Shown one piece after another: positions 34,609 through 47,462 of a DNA stretch of 64,000 nt. Positions within the stretch are counted from its first letter, which is position 1; each line of letters begins with the position of its first letter. The notes beneath the pieces were generated by a model, which did no database searches, had not been told where the DNA came from, and worked only from the letters and a program-made list of their open reading frames with translations. The stretch spans positions 26,286,014 through 26,350,013 of the forward strand of contig OY741267.1 in the NCBI GenBank assembly GCA_963514095.1. Direction: 5' to 3'. Position numbers and translations under genes: made by a program. The stretch comes from Eutrigla gurnardus. Taxonomy: Eukaryota > Chordata > Actinopteri > Perciformes > Triglidae.

Positions 34609-37600
34609 CCGTCGTTACGTCTTGGTGCAGATATCTACTTATCGCACCTTTTTGTCACGTCTTCTTGTGGTTTAGTAATGCTATGATGACGGTGTCGTCT
34701 CCCCGGAGAAAGCATGATGGGTAGTTTTGTACCGGAGCACCGTTTCACTTCACCACTTAAATATATATTGCATGGACTACTAATGATATGATCGGTAAGA
34801 GGAGACGGAGGCGGGATGACCCCTTGATTAACTTCAAGGCCTCGGAGTGTGTTACGTATCGGGTATTCTCGAAGTCGCCTTTAAATAAGTCATGAGGATG
34901 TTCGGAGTACGCGTTGGAAGGGGACGGTTTCGTGGCGTGCTGGTGGATCTGGCCCTCGCCGTCCCACGGTGGGCCCCCAACAGACCCGGTTTTGCCATGG
35001 CAGCGGGCATCGGTGCACACAGCAGTGTGGGGGCGGCCGGTCCGCGTCAGCACTCATTACGTCCAGGAGTCCCTTCAGAGAGACGCTTTACACTTTAATG
35101 ACTTTCCCACAGTGGCTCTCCCCAAAAACAACGGCTCCGGCCCCCGGCTGGAGACGGGAGGAGAGTCCCCACCGCGCAACAGGGCCAAGGAAATACTGAG
35201 TCCACTGTCCGTCCACTCGGCGAGGCCAGCCAACAGAGGGAAGGGGGGGATAATCAGGTCTTTATGTGGCGTGGGGCCTACAGGGGACAGCCTCGGTATT
35301 GTCCCCACGGCCCCCTCTCTTATCCCGGGGTTGATTGTTCGGCTGCAAACACACGGTCACGTTGTAAACCCCCTACTCCCCCCTGACCGACCTGGACCGG
35401 GACCTGGACCTGGACCTGGACCTGGACCCATCATCATCCTCCCAGAGCAAGTCAACACATGAGGCAACTTCTTCTCTTCACGTTGTTTCATAACTCTTTT
35501 GTGTTGTTGTTTGTTTCCAGGTACGCGTTCTAGTTCGGGATCTTCTGTTGGCAGGTTTGTAAAAGTAAACATCCGGAGATTACGATACGAGCACATGGCA
35601 ACCCAAAAACAATCCTTTTTTTGTAAAAGTGACTGTCTTGCTTTCTTTGAATTGCTTGTTGACAGAAGAATGAAATGGTGACACTGGACATGCAGACGCT
35701 TCTACGAAATTATGTCAGCTTCACCTGATGAACCTTGATTTACTGAGTAAGAGGTTTCTGTCTCCCACTTTAATTAAAAAAGAATTATATTAAAATTATA
35801 ATTAATAACAGATTAATATTTTAATTCTGTTTAATCACAATTTCTCAACATAATATTAAACAAATGAAGATTTAGATTTGGAAAAATCTAAATCTAAAAT
35901 CTGGAAAAAGTTTTTGCTCTAAACTTTATCAAAAAGTTGCACGTTTTCTCCTAATTATCACGTATAAATGCATAAAAACATGAAAAGCAAACCAGCCATT
36001 TGATCAGCTTCATTAAACTCCTGGTTTGGACGCGATGGTTCCTGGAGGTGCTGCTGCCCTCCACGTGTCTCCACACCGCTGACACAAGGTTCAAGGTTTC
36101 ACAAGTAAAAAAAAAAAAGCTGAGATTTTAAGACAATTATTGTCTGGGTTGCAGGTTCTCCGTCTGCAGCTCGTCAGCTAACGAGGCCCGTTAAAGTGGA
36201 TTACAGCCGGCGACACGGCCGTATGTAATAAAATGTAGCTGTAAACCCTCGCTGAGCACGGCGTGTTGCCGTAACAACCGCGAGAGACGCCTTTTAACAC
36301 ACTGCCGTCGTTCTGTATAGAAACACACGTTTATTTCTGCTGCGGCTGCAGAAGTTCGGCCATGTCATCATGTGATTTTCTTTTTGATTTGTGCGATGGA
36401 CAGGTGAGCTGACACTGCTCTTTTTTTGTCTGCTTGATGCATGCTGGGAAATCCATTTTATTGAATTGATTTTGTATTCTATTCTCCTTTGAGTTTATCG
36501 TGTGTACACAGGCCTTATTAGCGGTTGTGTTTCAGCCTTTTTTAGCCACACTAGCGCCGTGGCCCGATTGTCATGCTCCCCAGAGGATGAACATCACTGA
36601 TTTGATCTCCTGACTAATGGATGGATTTCATAATAACTTACGTTAACGTACGACGGTGGACTAAGAAACTAAAACGACCTCGAGAGAGAGAGTTCATCTC
36701 CGAACAAAAGAGCGTGAAATCAAGGCCCTCCTGGCTCGACCGGCTCTTCCCGTTCAACGTCGTTGCCGTCTGAACGTGAATAAAACTCGACTCCTCCTCT
36801 GATCCCGATCTGATTACATGCATTCACCCGTCTGAGCCGAAGAAAGCCTCGCATGTAACTGGAAACCAGACGTTAGAAAAGTGTAACTGAGCTGTTAAAA
36901 GGAAACTTAAACACACTATTGTTGGAACGCCGCGGGGTCATTCTGAGGTCAAAGAAATAACGCTGTCTTCCTATAAGAAACAGCACGATGACCTCCCATA
37001 TCAGCCGTATATGCAAATATAGCTTTACAACTGCTGAAACAGGTTGCCAGGGTTACGGGTTCAGCAGACACAAGGATGCAGCTGCTTCCTCCACTTTCCC
37101 TGACTCGTGGTTTTAACTCTGCTGACTCATGAAGAACAGAGTCACCTCGCCTGCGTCACGCTCACTTACTGCTTACATGGAAGTCTGACACGCTGTTTTC
37201 CTCTTTACAAGCTGTCGATGTCATTGTTGTACGGGGGGGGTAAAGTACTTCTCTGCAGCTCTTCCCGTGGAATGAAACTTTACAACGAAAATGGAAAAAA
37301 GGAAACAGAGACAGCTTTTTAAACGCGTTGGCTGCTTTATGGTCAATTTAAAGAGAGTAAATATACATAATATCATAAACAAACTCAATAAAAACAGTTC
37401 ATAACGTCTTTTTCTGCATTCATAAAGTGATCTCGTCATATATCAGTTTGTCTGTTTGACTTCTCGATGCAGGTCGACATATTTTGACACACAGATATCA
37501 GATTCCTTCAACATAAACATAAACTAAACTAAATATTTAAAAAATGCTAATACGTAATAAATTTATAAATAAAATTGTTTTAATTATTTTAATAAAATGC

Positions 37601-37666
37601 ATAAAAAATAAAATAAAATGTGTTTTTTGTAAATATATATTTCCTTTTCAAGTGTAGTAAAAAAAA

Positions 37667-37667
<1 letters not shown>
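34609..37667. other. Gene-poor stretch, part 2, with a GC-rich island
   Basis: The segment 34770-35440 is GC- and CpG-rich and holds a 182-codon open frame (34914-35462, plus) with no recognisable domain. It ends in a (cctgga)n hexamer run at about 35391-35430 coding Gly-Pro repeats. The rest is AT-rich with no gene seen. Confidence 0.55.
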
Positions 37668-37765
<98 letters not shown>

Positions 37766-37767
37766 GA
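37668..37767. repeat. (TG)n microsatellite
   Basis: About 100 bases of TG with one TT interruption at about 37740. Confidence 0.97.
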
Positions 37768-37799
37768 CTTGAACTAATTGCCGCCCCACCTGTGGCTCA

Positions 37800-37860
37800 T
37801 TTCCCCTCTTCATCCTCAGCTGTATATAAACCCGACTCTCCACTCGTCTTCCTCGGCGGT
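37800..37860 (+). promoter_or_regulatory. TATA-type promoter candidate without an assigned gene
   Basis: TATATAAA at 37823-37830 is set in a C-rich context (cagctg upstream, cccgactctccac downstream). The CpG-rich text that follows (cctcggcggtatcac, cgcatcggaacacgcacgat) resembles a 5' UTR. The first ATG is at about 38007 and opens only 21 codons. No downstream exon was recognised. Confidence 0.35.
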
Positions 37861-39589
37861 ATCACATTTCATCTCGCATCGGAACACGCACGATAATCGA
37901 TCGTGGGGAACTTGACTTTATTGGGATAATCGGAAAAAAATCTATCGTCACCAGCAACTTGGAAGGGATTTATCGCTCACCGTCGTGGCAGAGAAGTGGA
38001 TTAAAAATGTGTATTCATCCTTTATTGATCATCATGATTCATGATTATCTTTGTTTGGTTGTTTTTCACTAAGAAAAGTTGTGTCTTACCTAAATGTAAG
38101 GAACCAGGATGTTTAAGCTCCATTTTAAGAGTTTTAAGCACATTTGGATGATTATCGGGATAATTTGGGGAATCGTGATTATTTTGTACGTAATAAGTGA
38201 GATATTTTCATATCTGCAGCACCTTCCTACATCTCCACCCACATGAAGCAAAGGCTTGAAATCAATATAAAGAAAACCCCATCCCCCCCTCCCCCCCATA
38301 CTCAGACTGCTAATGGTTCGGTCCACTTGATTTAAGTGGGCTCCACCCTCTGCGTCCTCTTTTGGCCAAACCAGGAAGCATCAGACAGGTAACTCCAACA
38401 CAAGTCTTCAACTCGTCACACTGAATCATGTACACTGCAGTTAGAGGAAGGTTTTACAAAGATCATGGAAAAAAAATGACTAAAAACATGAATTAAAAGT
38501 TCACAATTCAATGAGAAGGTGGTTTCTTAGAGGCCGTTTTCAACATAACACACAAAAGTATTGTAACGTTCTGGCTGTTTGTTTCCACGACAACTGTTCG
38601 TTTAATGTACAAATTGAAAGTGCACATAGAGGTGGATGTTCAGGTTCTCATGTTGCGCACGGAGAAGGCCTCAACTGGCGATCGAGAGCTGTCTGCAGGT
38701 TTGTGGTTCGGTTCAGAGGAACTTCCCCTCCTCCGCTCAGCTCGGAGGCTTTGCCCGATGCCAAGTGAGCTGAGCTCGGTGTGTCGGTGTCCCTGTGATT
38801 GGCATGAGGCGAGCCATGTGATGGTGAGATCAGCGTAATGAAGAAGGGCATCGGGAGACACTGGTTTCCTCACAACCGGGGCCGATGAATGGCTCCCGTC
38901 ATCTCCAGAAAACATCAGACAGCTCAGTGACAACACTTTATGTTTTATGGAATGTGAAGCGATGATCTGTTACTGATCATTATACTGTTTTTACTTTGCA
39001 AAGAAAACCAGACAGTTCTGTTGAGCTCAGTGTGTTTGAGATCTGGAAGAGAGTAAAATCATATCCTATAAAATCTTTTGTAAATGTTTTTAAATGAACC
39101 TCTCCTTACACTGCCCAACTTTTTTGCAAAGTTAAGCTGATTACAATAATATATAATAATGCACGATTAGCACGATTAATTCATGCTTTACGTTTGCACA
39201 AACTTTAAGTATTTAAAAAACGATTTTTTTTGGAAGCTATGAATGGATTTAGGAGATAAGAATGGTGATTTGACCCCTGATTGACCCCATGTTGGAATGC
39301 TTGAGATCTCTCTCGTATCAGTGCAGAACGTTTCCTCCTGTAAAGCGGTTTCACCTGGTTCAGTGTCTGCCGGTGCAGAGTCCAGTCCAAGAGGCTTACA
39401 GGCTCCTAATATGGCTTTACCCCCCCCCCATCCAGAACAATGACCCAGCTGTGTGTGGCCCTCTGCTCTTCGGTGTGGTAGCACATATGGAAAGCCATGT
39501 AACGCGTCCTCGGGTCGTTTCTCTGCTGTTATTTATTGCATCGAGCTCAGGTGTTTTCCCAGAATGCACCTTCTGCAGCACATCGTTAG

Positions 39590-39760
39590 GTACAATCAAT
39601 CAATCACCTTTCATACACAAGGCAGACTCAAAGTGCTTCACATCACAACATGTCGTACAATAAAGTGAAAAAATAGAAGAATTAAAAGAAAATAAAGGCA
39701 AGATTAAAAAGCATCATAGAAAGACAAACAGAATACAATGCACAATAAAAACCAGAGCGA
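39590..39760 (-). repeat. LINE 3'-tail-like repeat fragment
   Basis: The text 'aatcaatcaatcacctttca' followed by 'aaggcagactcaaagtgctt' resembles, in reverse, the tail of fish non-LTR elements (aagcactttgag…, ending in (TTGAT)n). No coding part is present. Confidence 0.5.
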
Positions 39761-41653
39761 TTGCGTTTGGGTTTTCCTGCAGGTCAGCGGGCCGGCTCGG
39801 CCTCCGTTCTTATGTTTGAAGTTTGAAAAGAGGCTTTAGCCACTCGGCTCTCATAATGGAGGCATTGAGATGTGAGCTCGCCGTGAACAAACAAGCCTCT
39901 CTTACATAAACAGCCGGCGAGGCCGCCGCTCTCATTAGCATACAGACACAAACGCCGGGCTTCCGAGGGTGAACGCCATGGTGTCGGTGTCACCGCGGGG
40001 GCTTTGGGACATTTCGTGATGTCGCCACGCCTTTTTACCGCAGCGTGAAACTAAAGCTGCAAATCGGGAACGTGTTAAAACGCGATAATAGGATTAAAGA
40101 ATCGTTATCTGATTTCAAGGGATTTTACACGTAAGACAACCCAACACGGTCTCGTAGCAGGTCGTTAACTCCACATTTCGTTGACTTAAAAATACCTGTA
40201 TTTTTCCACAGTTAAGGTTAAAGGTGCTGAAAGACGACAGCGACGGTCTGAATTATTTAATGCAGCTGTATGAAAATGTAAAAAATGTTTCAATGCAAAA
40301 TGAGCATCAATAAGATGATTATTCAATCAATAGTTGATCAGTAGAAAATCCATCTCTACTGTGTGTGATCATACACTGAATCTCTTGGTGGTTCAGACTA
40401 AACAACCAATTTAATGACATCAAACCTGGGTTTTAGTACATTCTTTAAGTTTTTATTTTCTTTCTAAACACTTAGGTACGACGGCGTATCAGGGCCAGTG
40501 TAGAAAAAAAAACGGAGCCGAGAAAGGGCGGCAACACGATGCTAACAACCAGCTTCCCATGAATGTACATATTTATTTTTCTAATTAATACATCACGACG
40601 TGTGACAACGCCTCGTTAAGATCCTTAGGGTGATGATGTTGATGCTTATTGTTGGTTTTATTCATATGAGGCCAAATTGTCATCTTATGGGTGTTCATTG
40701 ATCGGGCGGTTGGGCTAAGATGCTAGCGGTAGCTTTCACTTGTCATAACAACAGCGGAACCAAGCAACTTGTTTATATCGACGATATGTATTCATATGTA
40801 CATGAATACGTGAATTTATAAGTAAACGGAGTTGAGAGAGGGGGCAATATTCTATATTATATTTTAAAAATCGCAAATTTGCCACTTTTTTTCGACCCTA
40901 TTTTTTTGTTGTTTTTTTCCCTACAGTGGCCCCGATACAAAGTCGTACTTAGCTCTCTGGGAACTAATGAGGATTACTTTTTATTTAAATTTTTTCCGAC
41001 TTTTTATAGACCCAACAACTAATCTATTAATTGAGAATAAAGCTCGCAGTTTAAAATGAGTTATTCTTATGTCTTATTTTGTCTAAACCCAGAGATAATA
41101 AATTGAGACGGTTCCGTATGTTTGCTTGATTTCCCAGATTTATCCATTATCTCATAAAGTCAGTAGAACAGTACAATAAACACAAACAATTAAAAGCTTG
41201 CGGTTATTGAGTCTTCATGAGTGAAATCAAGGTGTCAGGGAGTCACTGTGAACCTGATCCCGATCGTGGCTCCGGTCCAACACATTTTCTCTCACAGCTC
41301 TGGAAACATAAAGAGGCCGTTTGTAGTCTTTGTGTTGAGTTTTAATTAAGATGACTCAGCTAAACGTCTCTGTTGGTGTTTGCAGGCGTGTCGGGGGAAT
41401 TCTGAATAATAGTCCGAAACTCTGCTGCTGCACCCCAGAGAGGAACAATCGGACGCCTCCAGCCCGACTGACTGGGTCCGGGATCGGGTCAGGTGATGTT
41501 ACACCAGATAAACCAACTGGGTCCACGGTTTTTATCCCGTCGTCCCTCTTCGAGGCTCCGGTACCACAATGCACTCGCTTTCCGCGGACCCGGTTCCCAC
41601 GGTCCATTCTGGGGCGACCGGGACACACGGTGTGGTTTTCCTGCTGTAAAAGG

Positions 41654-41696
<43 letters not shown>

Positions 41697-43009
41697 CACC
41701 TGAGTGCCTGTTTAAACTGATTACATGACACCCAGAGAACAGAGGGGAGGAAACGTTAAGAAAGGAAATAAAAGCAGACAATAATACGCCACTATGAGAA
41801 CTCCGAGAACAAGAGGAAGCTTTTATATGTAGAAATGAATGAGCTGAATGTTGGCTTCTGTTGTGAAAAACGTTCTGAAATGACAAAGAAGATGTGAAAA
41901 TGCTGGAGAGGAAGTTGACCCAGACAACAACCGTTGCATCTCGGTGTCGTTGTGTTGTTCTCCCAGACTGATGTGCTTCCAGGCCGTTGTATAACATAAA
42001 GAACTTCCCTTTTTTTATTTTGGGAGGATTTCTCAGGCAATCTTTCTGAATTAACACAACAAATTTAAATTTGTGCACGAAATGTACTTAAAATGTTCGA
42101 CGGCCATCATTTACAATAAAGCTCGAGAAGGCGTTTTGTTTTTATGCACCAAAAAAAGAGATTTTAATTATTGCATATATTTATTGTAAAGGAGAATTCC
42201 CTCATAGCTATTAATGTGATCAGATATGAGGAAAACATCTCGTTTTGATGCAGCATTTTTTTATGATTGGATGGTTTGAATCGACGAAGACAAAATAAAA
42301 TACTTTATTTGGGGATAAGTGAGAATAGTCATGTATCCCTGTTTTGCCGTTATCTTGCATGTGATGCTGTCAGGGTACATGAAGCAGTTAACACCAGTAA
42401 TATTCACGAGGTGGACCCCTCTTTCTGTAAAAACCCTGCTCCTCTGACCACTGGAGGGCAATCCCAGCTTCAGAGTCCACTGGTTTCACTGGTTGTGAGT
42501 TTCAGAGGGAAAAACGAGCCGAGCAGGTCTGTAGTTTAATCACCGGAGTGAGACGTGTTCTGTCAACTAAATTTAATCAAACATCATCTGCTACGGCACA
42601 CCAACGTAAACTATCTGTTCATTACCAGTTTGTTTCCTGCCCCACTGACAGATCTCCATCATGCAGAGAGTTTCTGTTCTATGAACGCTGTCCTTCTGCA
42701 GCGCTACGACCTCTGGGTAGAGGTCATGTATTTGGTGTATGAAGCACCAGATAACTGGAGAAAAGTTCATGCAAATCCATTGCTACCTTTTCTTTTCAAC
42801 ATTTACTGGTGGAGCGAATGAGCCTTTCTGTAGTTTTGTAGTTTTCTATGTCATTTCCGCTTTATATTTATACGCTCGGTACATTCCAAGCCACATTTAG
42901 CTCGTTTTGTGCATCTAATCCTACTTAAAAGCAGAGTAGGTCACTTGGAAAAAACTAAGATACTTTGACTTTGAACTCATCGCAGAACCGACAAAGTCCC
43001 GCCCCCCTG

Positions 43010-43222
43010 ACAGGGGGCCAATCCATTTTCTCCGGCCCAACTTTTCTGATTGGACGGGGTTTTTACAGTCCTGCCACGGCCACAGATGATATTTTAAATT
43101 GTTTTTTTTTTTATGTCAGAGCATTTCCTGAATTCATTGCTAACGCTATGTTACAAGGATTTCAAGTAATATAACAGAAAGTGTTTCTGAATAGAATCAC
43201 CTACTCAACCTTTAAAGACCAA
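43010..43222 (-). mobile_element. MITE/SINE-like repeat, copy 2 (inverted relative to copy 1)
   Basis: Read on the minus strand it starts 'tttaaaggttgagtaggtga', then 'acactttctgttat', 'tgaaatccttgtaacat', 'tctgtggccgtggcaggac' and 'ccgtccaatcag', matching 26580-26775 nearly base for base. The distal end again pairs (ccaatcc / gattggac). Confidence 0.75.
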
Positions 43223-43229
43223 ATCCGTC

Positions 43230-43300
43230 CCTTACTTTTAATGTGCTGAGAGGACTTCTGTTGTGATTTGGCACTATAAATAAAATTGAATTGAATTGGA
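43230..43300 (+). repeat. LINE-tail-like fragment ending in (TTGAA)n
   Basis: 'acttctgttgtgatttggca' then 'ctataaataaaattgaattg' matches the well-known 3' tail of teleost non-LTR repeats, ending in tandem GAATT. A related copy lies at 60840-60900. Confidence 0.65.
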
Positions 43301-44719
43301 CTTTTCTTAAATGGCCGTAAAAAGTGCTTCCTGCTATAAATCAAACCAGTCTAGTATAATCTTCCCTTGATATAATCTATTAGTATATATTCGTGTCCGT
43401 TCTGTCGTGTTATGGAAATTTTTTGGAGACGTCCTGGTGACAGATCAGCAAACTAACAGGTGCAACAACACAACCGCCACCGGGGGAGGAAACGCAAGAT
43501 TCAACAAGCCAACTTCCTTTTTTTTCTTTTTTAATAATCAGTCACAAGAAACCAAGTGAAATTAGCAGTGACAAAGCTGCTGAGTGCTGTGTGAACCAGC
43601 CTCTGACAAGCCGGTATCAGACGTAAAACATGTTGTTATAGGATTGCATAACGACGCAGATGCACTGATATGATTTCCTTTTATCTGAAGGGTAGCGTTA
43701 AATGTTCCCCGTCTCCTTGTTTGTGCGGGTAGAAGTCAAACACGGTGCAGTATCAGTGGTTTCACCTTGTCGCTGACGTAGGCTTCGTCTCGCAGAGAGA
43801 CAGCTGCTCGTTTTCTAAACAGGAGTGATTATCAATGTGATATGTGCTTTATTTACTCCGTGACGGAGTAAAAAAAGAGCCTTCAAGGTTGCTGCTTTTA
43901 CTCCCAGAGAGCGGTGTGATGACGGATTATTTCTTTACAGATATGCAGCTGGGATCCAAATGAAAGTGGAGTTTGAAGCTGAGTTGCAAGTCAGTAGAGT
44001 GACAGGAAGTGGTGATGTCCCCCCCCCCCCTCCCACACACACACACACAGACACACACACACATCACCTGGGTAATTGGGACACATAATGCATCTGGTCA
44101 AAAGGGATTACTGATTAAAAAAACGTGCACTACAGGGTTGACTGGATCAACACGCTGCAGATTACACTACATGCAGACGACACCGTGTTATTCACGGAGG
44201 AGGAAACGCTTCCAAACTTCAGTTGTGTTTGAAATATTTTGTTTATTATGATCGTGTTTTCTAGTTATTGCACATTATGACGCTAGTATACTCGTAAATT
44301 ACATCATGCAGATTTATAACATTAAAACTGTAACTCACATCGACAGAAAAGGCTCTTGCCACACCGAGTGCTTGTCCTCTCCACACATGCTTTGACACAT
44401 GTTTTTCGGCTTCGAGGAGGACTGAACGTGCGTCCGTCTGTCCAATCACCCCCCCCCTACCGCTTCATGACCTCACTGAAACCTCTGCCCTCCGTTTGGG
44501 TGATCCTATTACTCTGAACAGGTCGCAGACGGACACCAAGAACACAGCCTTATGGGAAAATGCGTCATCCCCGTTCACTGTGCATCATTCTGTTTTCATT
44601 ACTGGCCGTGGATTAAAGAGAGAACTGATCCACCGCCAAGACAATCCTCCGAGTAACGACACAGCAGTTTGCATTCTTTGCTCCTTCTTCGCTTGTTTAG
44701 CCTAGTTGTTGTTGTGTGC

Positions 44720-44762
<43 letters not shown>

Positions 44763-45934
44763 GGAAAATAAAGGATTTGCTGGGATTAGGGCCTTTGCAA
44801 CAGACTAATGGCACTAGGAAACTTGCTGTGGCACCATCAGATACATGATCAGGCCTTAATCTGGCAGGAGCTCAACGGGGTGTATGTGTGCGCGTGTGTC
44901 TGAGTGTGTGTGTGTGTGTGTGTGTGTGTGGGGGGTGGAAAGGCCACTGCTTTCGTGTAATCATTTCTAAATCTCTGCGTTGTTCAGCAAGTGTTTTATC
45001 TGCTGTAGCGAGCAGATTGCAAGAATCTGACAAGAGATGAGGAAAGTCTACGACTGCATTGGCGTGCGCGTGTGTGTGTGTGTGTGCGTGGTGTGTGTGT
45101 GTGTGTGTGTGTGAGAGACTCTTATCTTGTCTATATGAGATCGCTAACCCTGCAGCGTATCCTCATGCAAAGGCTCGTAGAACATCTCAAAATGTTTTTT
45201 GGGTTAAAATGCCACATTTGTGACATAAAATCACTCTTTCCACCCGTGCAGCAGCGTTCTCCGGGGTGAAAGTGCTGCGTTCGTTTGACCCGTCCATCCA
45301 CCGCGACCTCCTTCCGACGTGGACTTTGCCGTTCTTTGAGCTACGTCGCCTGACTTCCTCACAGCTGCAGGCCTGCACACCTTGGTTCGTAGATATGTGG
45401 GTCATATGCGATCTACAGTGCATAGCTTTTTATAGGTATAATAAGAACGAGGAACGAGGGCGGCCTGAACCCTGACGGACTGACTGCAATTATGCATCAG
45501 CAGTTCTAGACCAAGAATAGAGACGGGAACACTCAAATGTGGCTGTGTATAATAATTCCATAAAATCGGGGAACTCCCAAGAGACGGATTTGAAGCAGGT
45601 TAGCATGCTATTTACCAGCGATGAAAATGTTAATCAGGTACATTTTCTGTTTCAGGTTTGACCATTTGATCCATGAGCAACTAAGCGTCGTTAGTTTAAC
45701 AGTAATTTACGACGAACCCCAATAGCGAGATATTTTCGTCTGGACCAAAGTGGTAACGACTCACGTTTCACTCGAGGGCCGGCGGGGGCGACATGCTTCT
45801 CACGGTACCAACGACCCTACAAGCAGTTAAAATCACCTGCTGGTCAGGTAGAACCGAAGACGCCGCTTGGCTAAAAGAAACTAAAGCCCAGCAAGCTTTC
45901 AAAGATCCCCACGACCCAGATGAGTGTTTTCTCG

Positions 45935-46330
45935 GACTTAAAGGACCCGTGTGCAGGATTCAGTGGGTCTATTTGACAGAAGACATTATATTTAGGCATT
46001 GAATTGGATGCCAACACCACAACAAGCTTTTCCAGAAACTAAGAATCGTTTTGTTATTGTTACTTTTGGATTAAGCCTGTCTGTTTATACAGAAGCCCAG
46101 AACGGACAAACTAAACACTGGCCCCTAGAGGGAGCTAATCACATTGCTACGCTAAAACTGTCAGCTTGAATTTGGCTGCACGAATTAACCACGTATAGGT
46201 TCTTCTACACGCTTGGAAAGGGAGGGCCGACGGCGGACGGTGTATTCAGATGGCTGCAATCTGCAACCTCACCACTAGATGCCGCTAAATCCTACAGACT
46301 GGTGCCAAATGGAGCCAAAGCCTACCGACG
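45935..46330. mobile_element. MITE-like element with imperfect terminal inverted repeats
   Basis: The left end reads 'gtgtgcaggattcagtgg'. The right end, reversed, reads 'gtctgtaggatttagcgg' followed by 'catctagtggtgagg'. No transposase frame lies between them. Close matches to these ends are familiar from teleost genomes. The exact limits and target duplication are not resolved. Confidence 0.5.
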
Positions 46331-47079
46331 ACATTACACAACTGTTTTCACAGGCTGAGTCACACGTTCACCGTGACTGATAATCTGACCTTGTGCAATG
46401 CCAACATAAACTGAAGCTACAAACTGCACCAAATGTTAACAATAGAAACATGTAGAGCCAGTAGAGATAACACACCAACAACAACTAACTGAATGTTCTG
46501 CTTTCACAATGTTATTATATAACCGTCACATTAGCACCATCGTGTGAACTTTGTCTTTTTTACATCGTTTCTCACACACACAAGTAATTACTGAACAGTT
46601 ATGTGCATTATGTAAACAGCGGACAAACAATTACGTGAATGGGTTCAAGTAGCTTTTCACAGAGGCTCAGTGTGTTTTTCTGCCCGTGCGTTGAGGCGCG
46701 TAGAGACCAAAACATCCAGCATGTGATGTCATACGTGCATCACTTTTGTTAGAAAGCAAGCAGCAAATAACAGGTGTGCTAGTCTGAGGTTTTACAGCCT
46801 CGGCTGTTCACGCTGTGAGCAGCTTCTTAACCGACATGTGCTTGTCAGCTTTGGTGAGCCGGTTGTTGTCCTGGCAGGACTGGTGTGTTGTCCTAAAAAC
46901 AGCCATCCCAGCATGACTAACTGGGATGATCCCTGAAAGTCTGTCCACCCCTTCAAGAATGAAAAGAACACAAAAAGATGTTTTTCTACATAGAAGATGC
47001 GTTGTTGGGAAAAATTCTCAGTCATCCAGATAGATTTTCTTTGAACACTTTATCGTAGAGTTAAGGTCTTTTGAAGATG

Positions 47080-47130
47080 TTTCTCCTCTTGTCCGAGAGG
47101 CTTCTTCAGTTCTGACTAACAGTTTTAGGT
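47080..47130 (+). repeat. Fragment of a common teleost repeat
   Basis: 'gaagatgtttctcctcttgt' and 'cgagaggcttcttcagttct' match a motif (tcc[ag]agaggcttcttcagttc) found in many fish retroelement tails. The family is not assigned. Confidence 0.5.
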
Positions 47131-47462
47131 ATCTGAAGCTATCTAAAGGTATCTGAAGCTATCTGAGTGTATCTGGAGGTATCTGGAGGTATCTGAGGGT
47201 ATCTGGAGGTATCTGAAGGTATCTGAAGCTATCTGAAGCTATCTAAAGCTATCTGAGGGTATCTGGAGGTATCTGGAGGTATCTGAAGGTATCTGAAGGT
47301 ATCTGGAGGTATCTGGAGGTATCTGGAGGTATCTGAAGGTATCTGGAGGTATCTGGACGTATCTGAAGGTATCTGAAGGTATCTGGAGGTATCTGGAGGT
47401 ATCTGGAGGTATCTGAAGGTATCTGAAGGTATCTAAAGGTATCTGAAGGTATCTAAAGCTAT
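47131..47462 (+). repeat. 10-bp minisatellite, about 33 copies
   Basis: The unit tatctgaagg varies with tatctggagg and tatctgaagc. It is bounded on the left by a common fish repeat motif (gatgtttctcctcttgtccg, gaggcttcttcagttctgac) that itself ends just before the array. Confidence 0.95.

Larger units (their letters stand above)
37861..45930. other. Gene-poor stretch, part 3
   Basis: No confident gene. A repeat fragment lies at 39590-39760. A compact CpG-bearing, high-complexity segment at 39780-40000 contains 'ctcattagcata'. Also present are (TG)n at 41661-41696, 44712-44761 and 44900-44930, the reverse repeat copy at 43010-43222, and a LINE-like tail at 43230-43300. The 240-codon minus frame at 41356-42078 crosses a (CA)n run and shows no family. 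Confidence 0.6.

Noticed and set aside
37668..37767. TG run as Z-DNA regulatory element of the nearby TATA box.
   Set aside because: Similar runs are scattered over the whole window, so proximity is not informative.
41356..42078. 240-codon minus-strand frame, the longest in the window.
   Set aside because: It crosses a (CA)n run coding poly-His/Thr, has low-complexity flanks and resembles no family.
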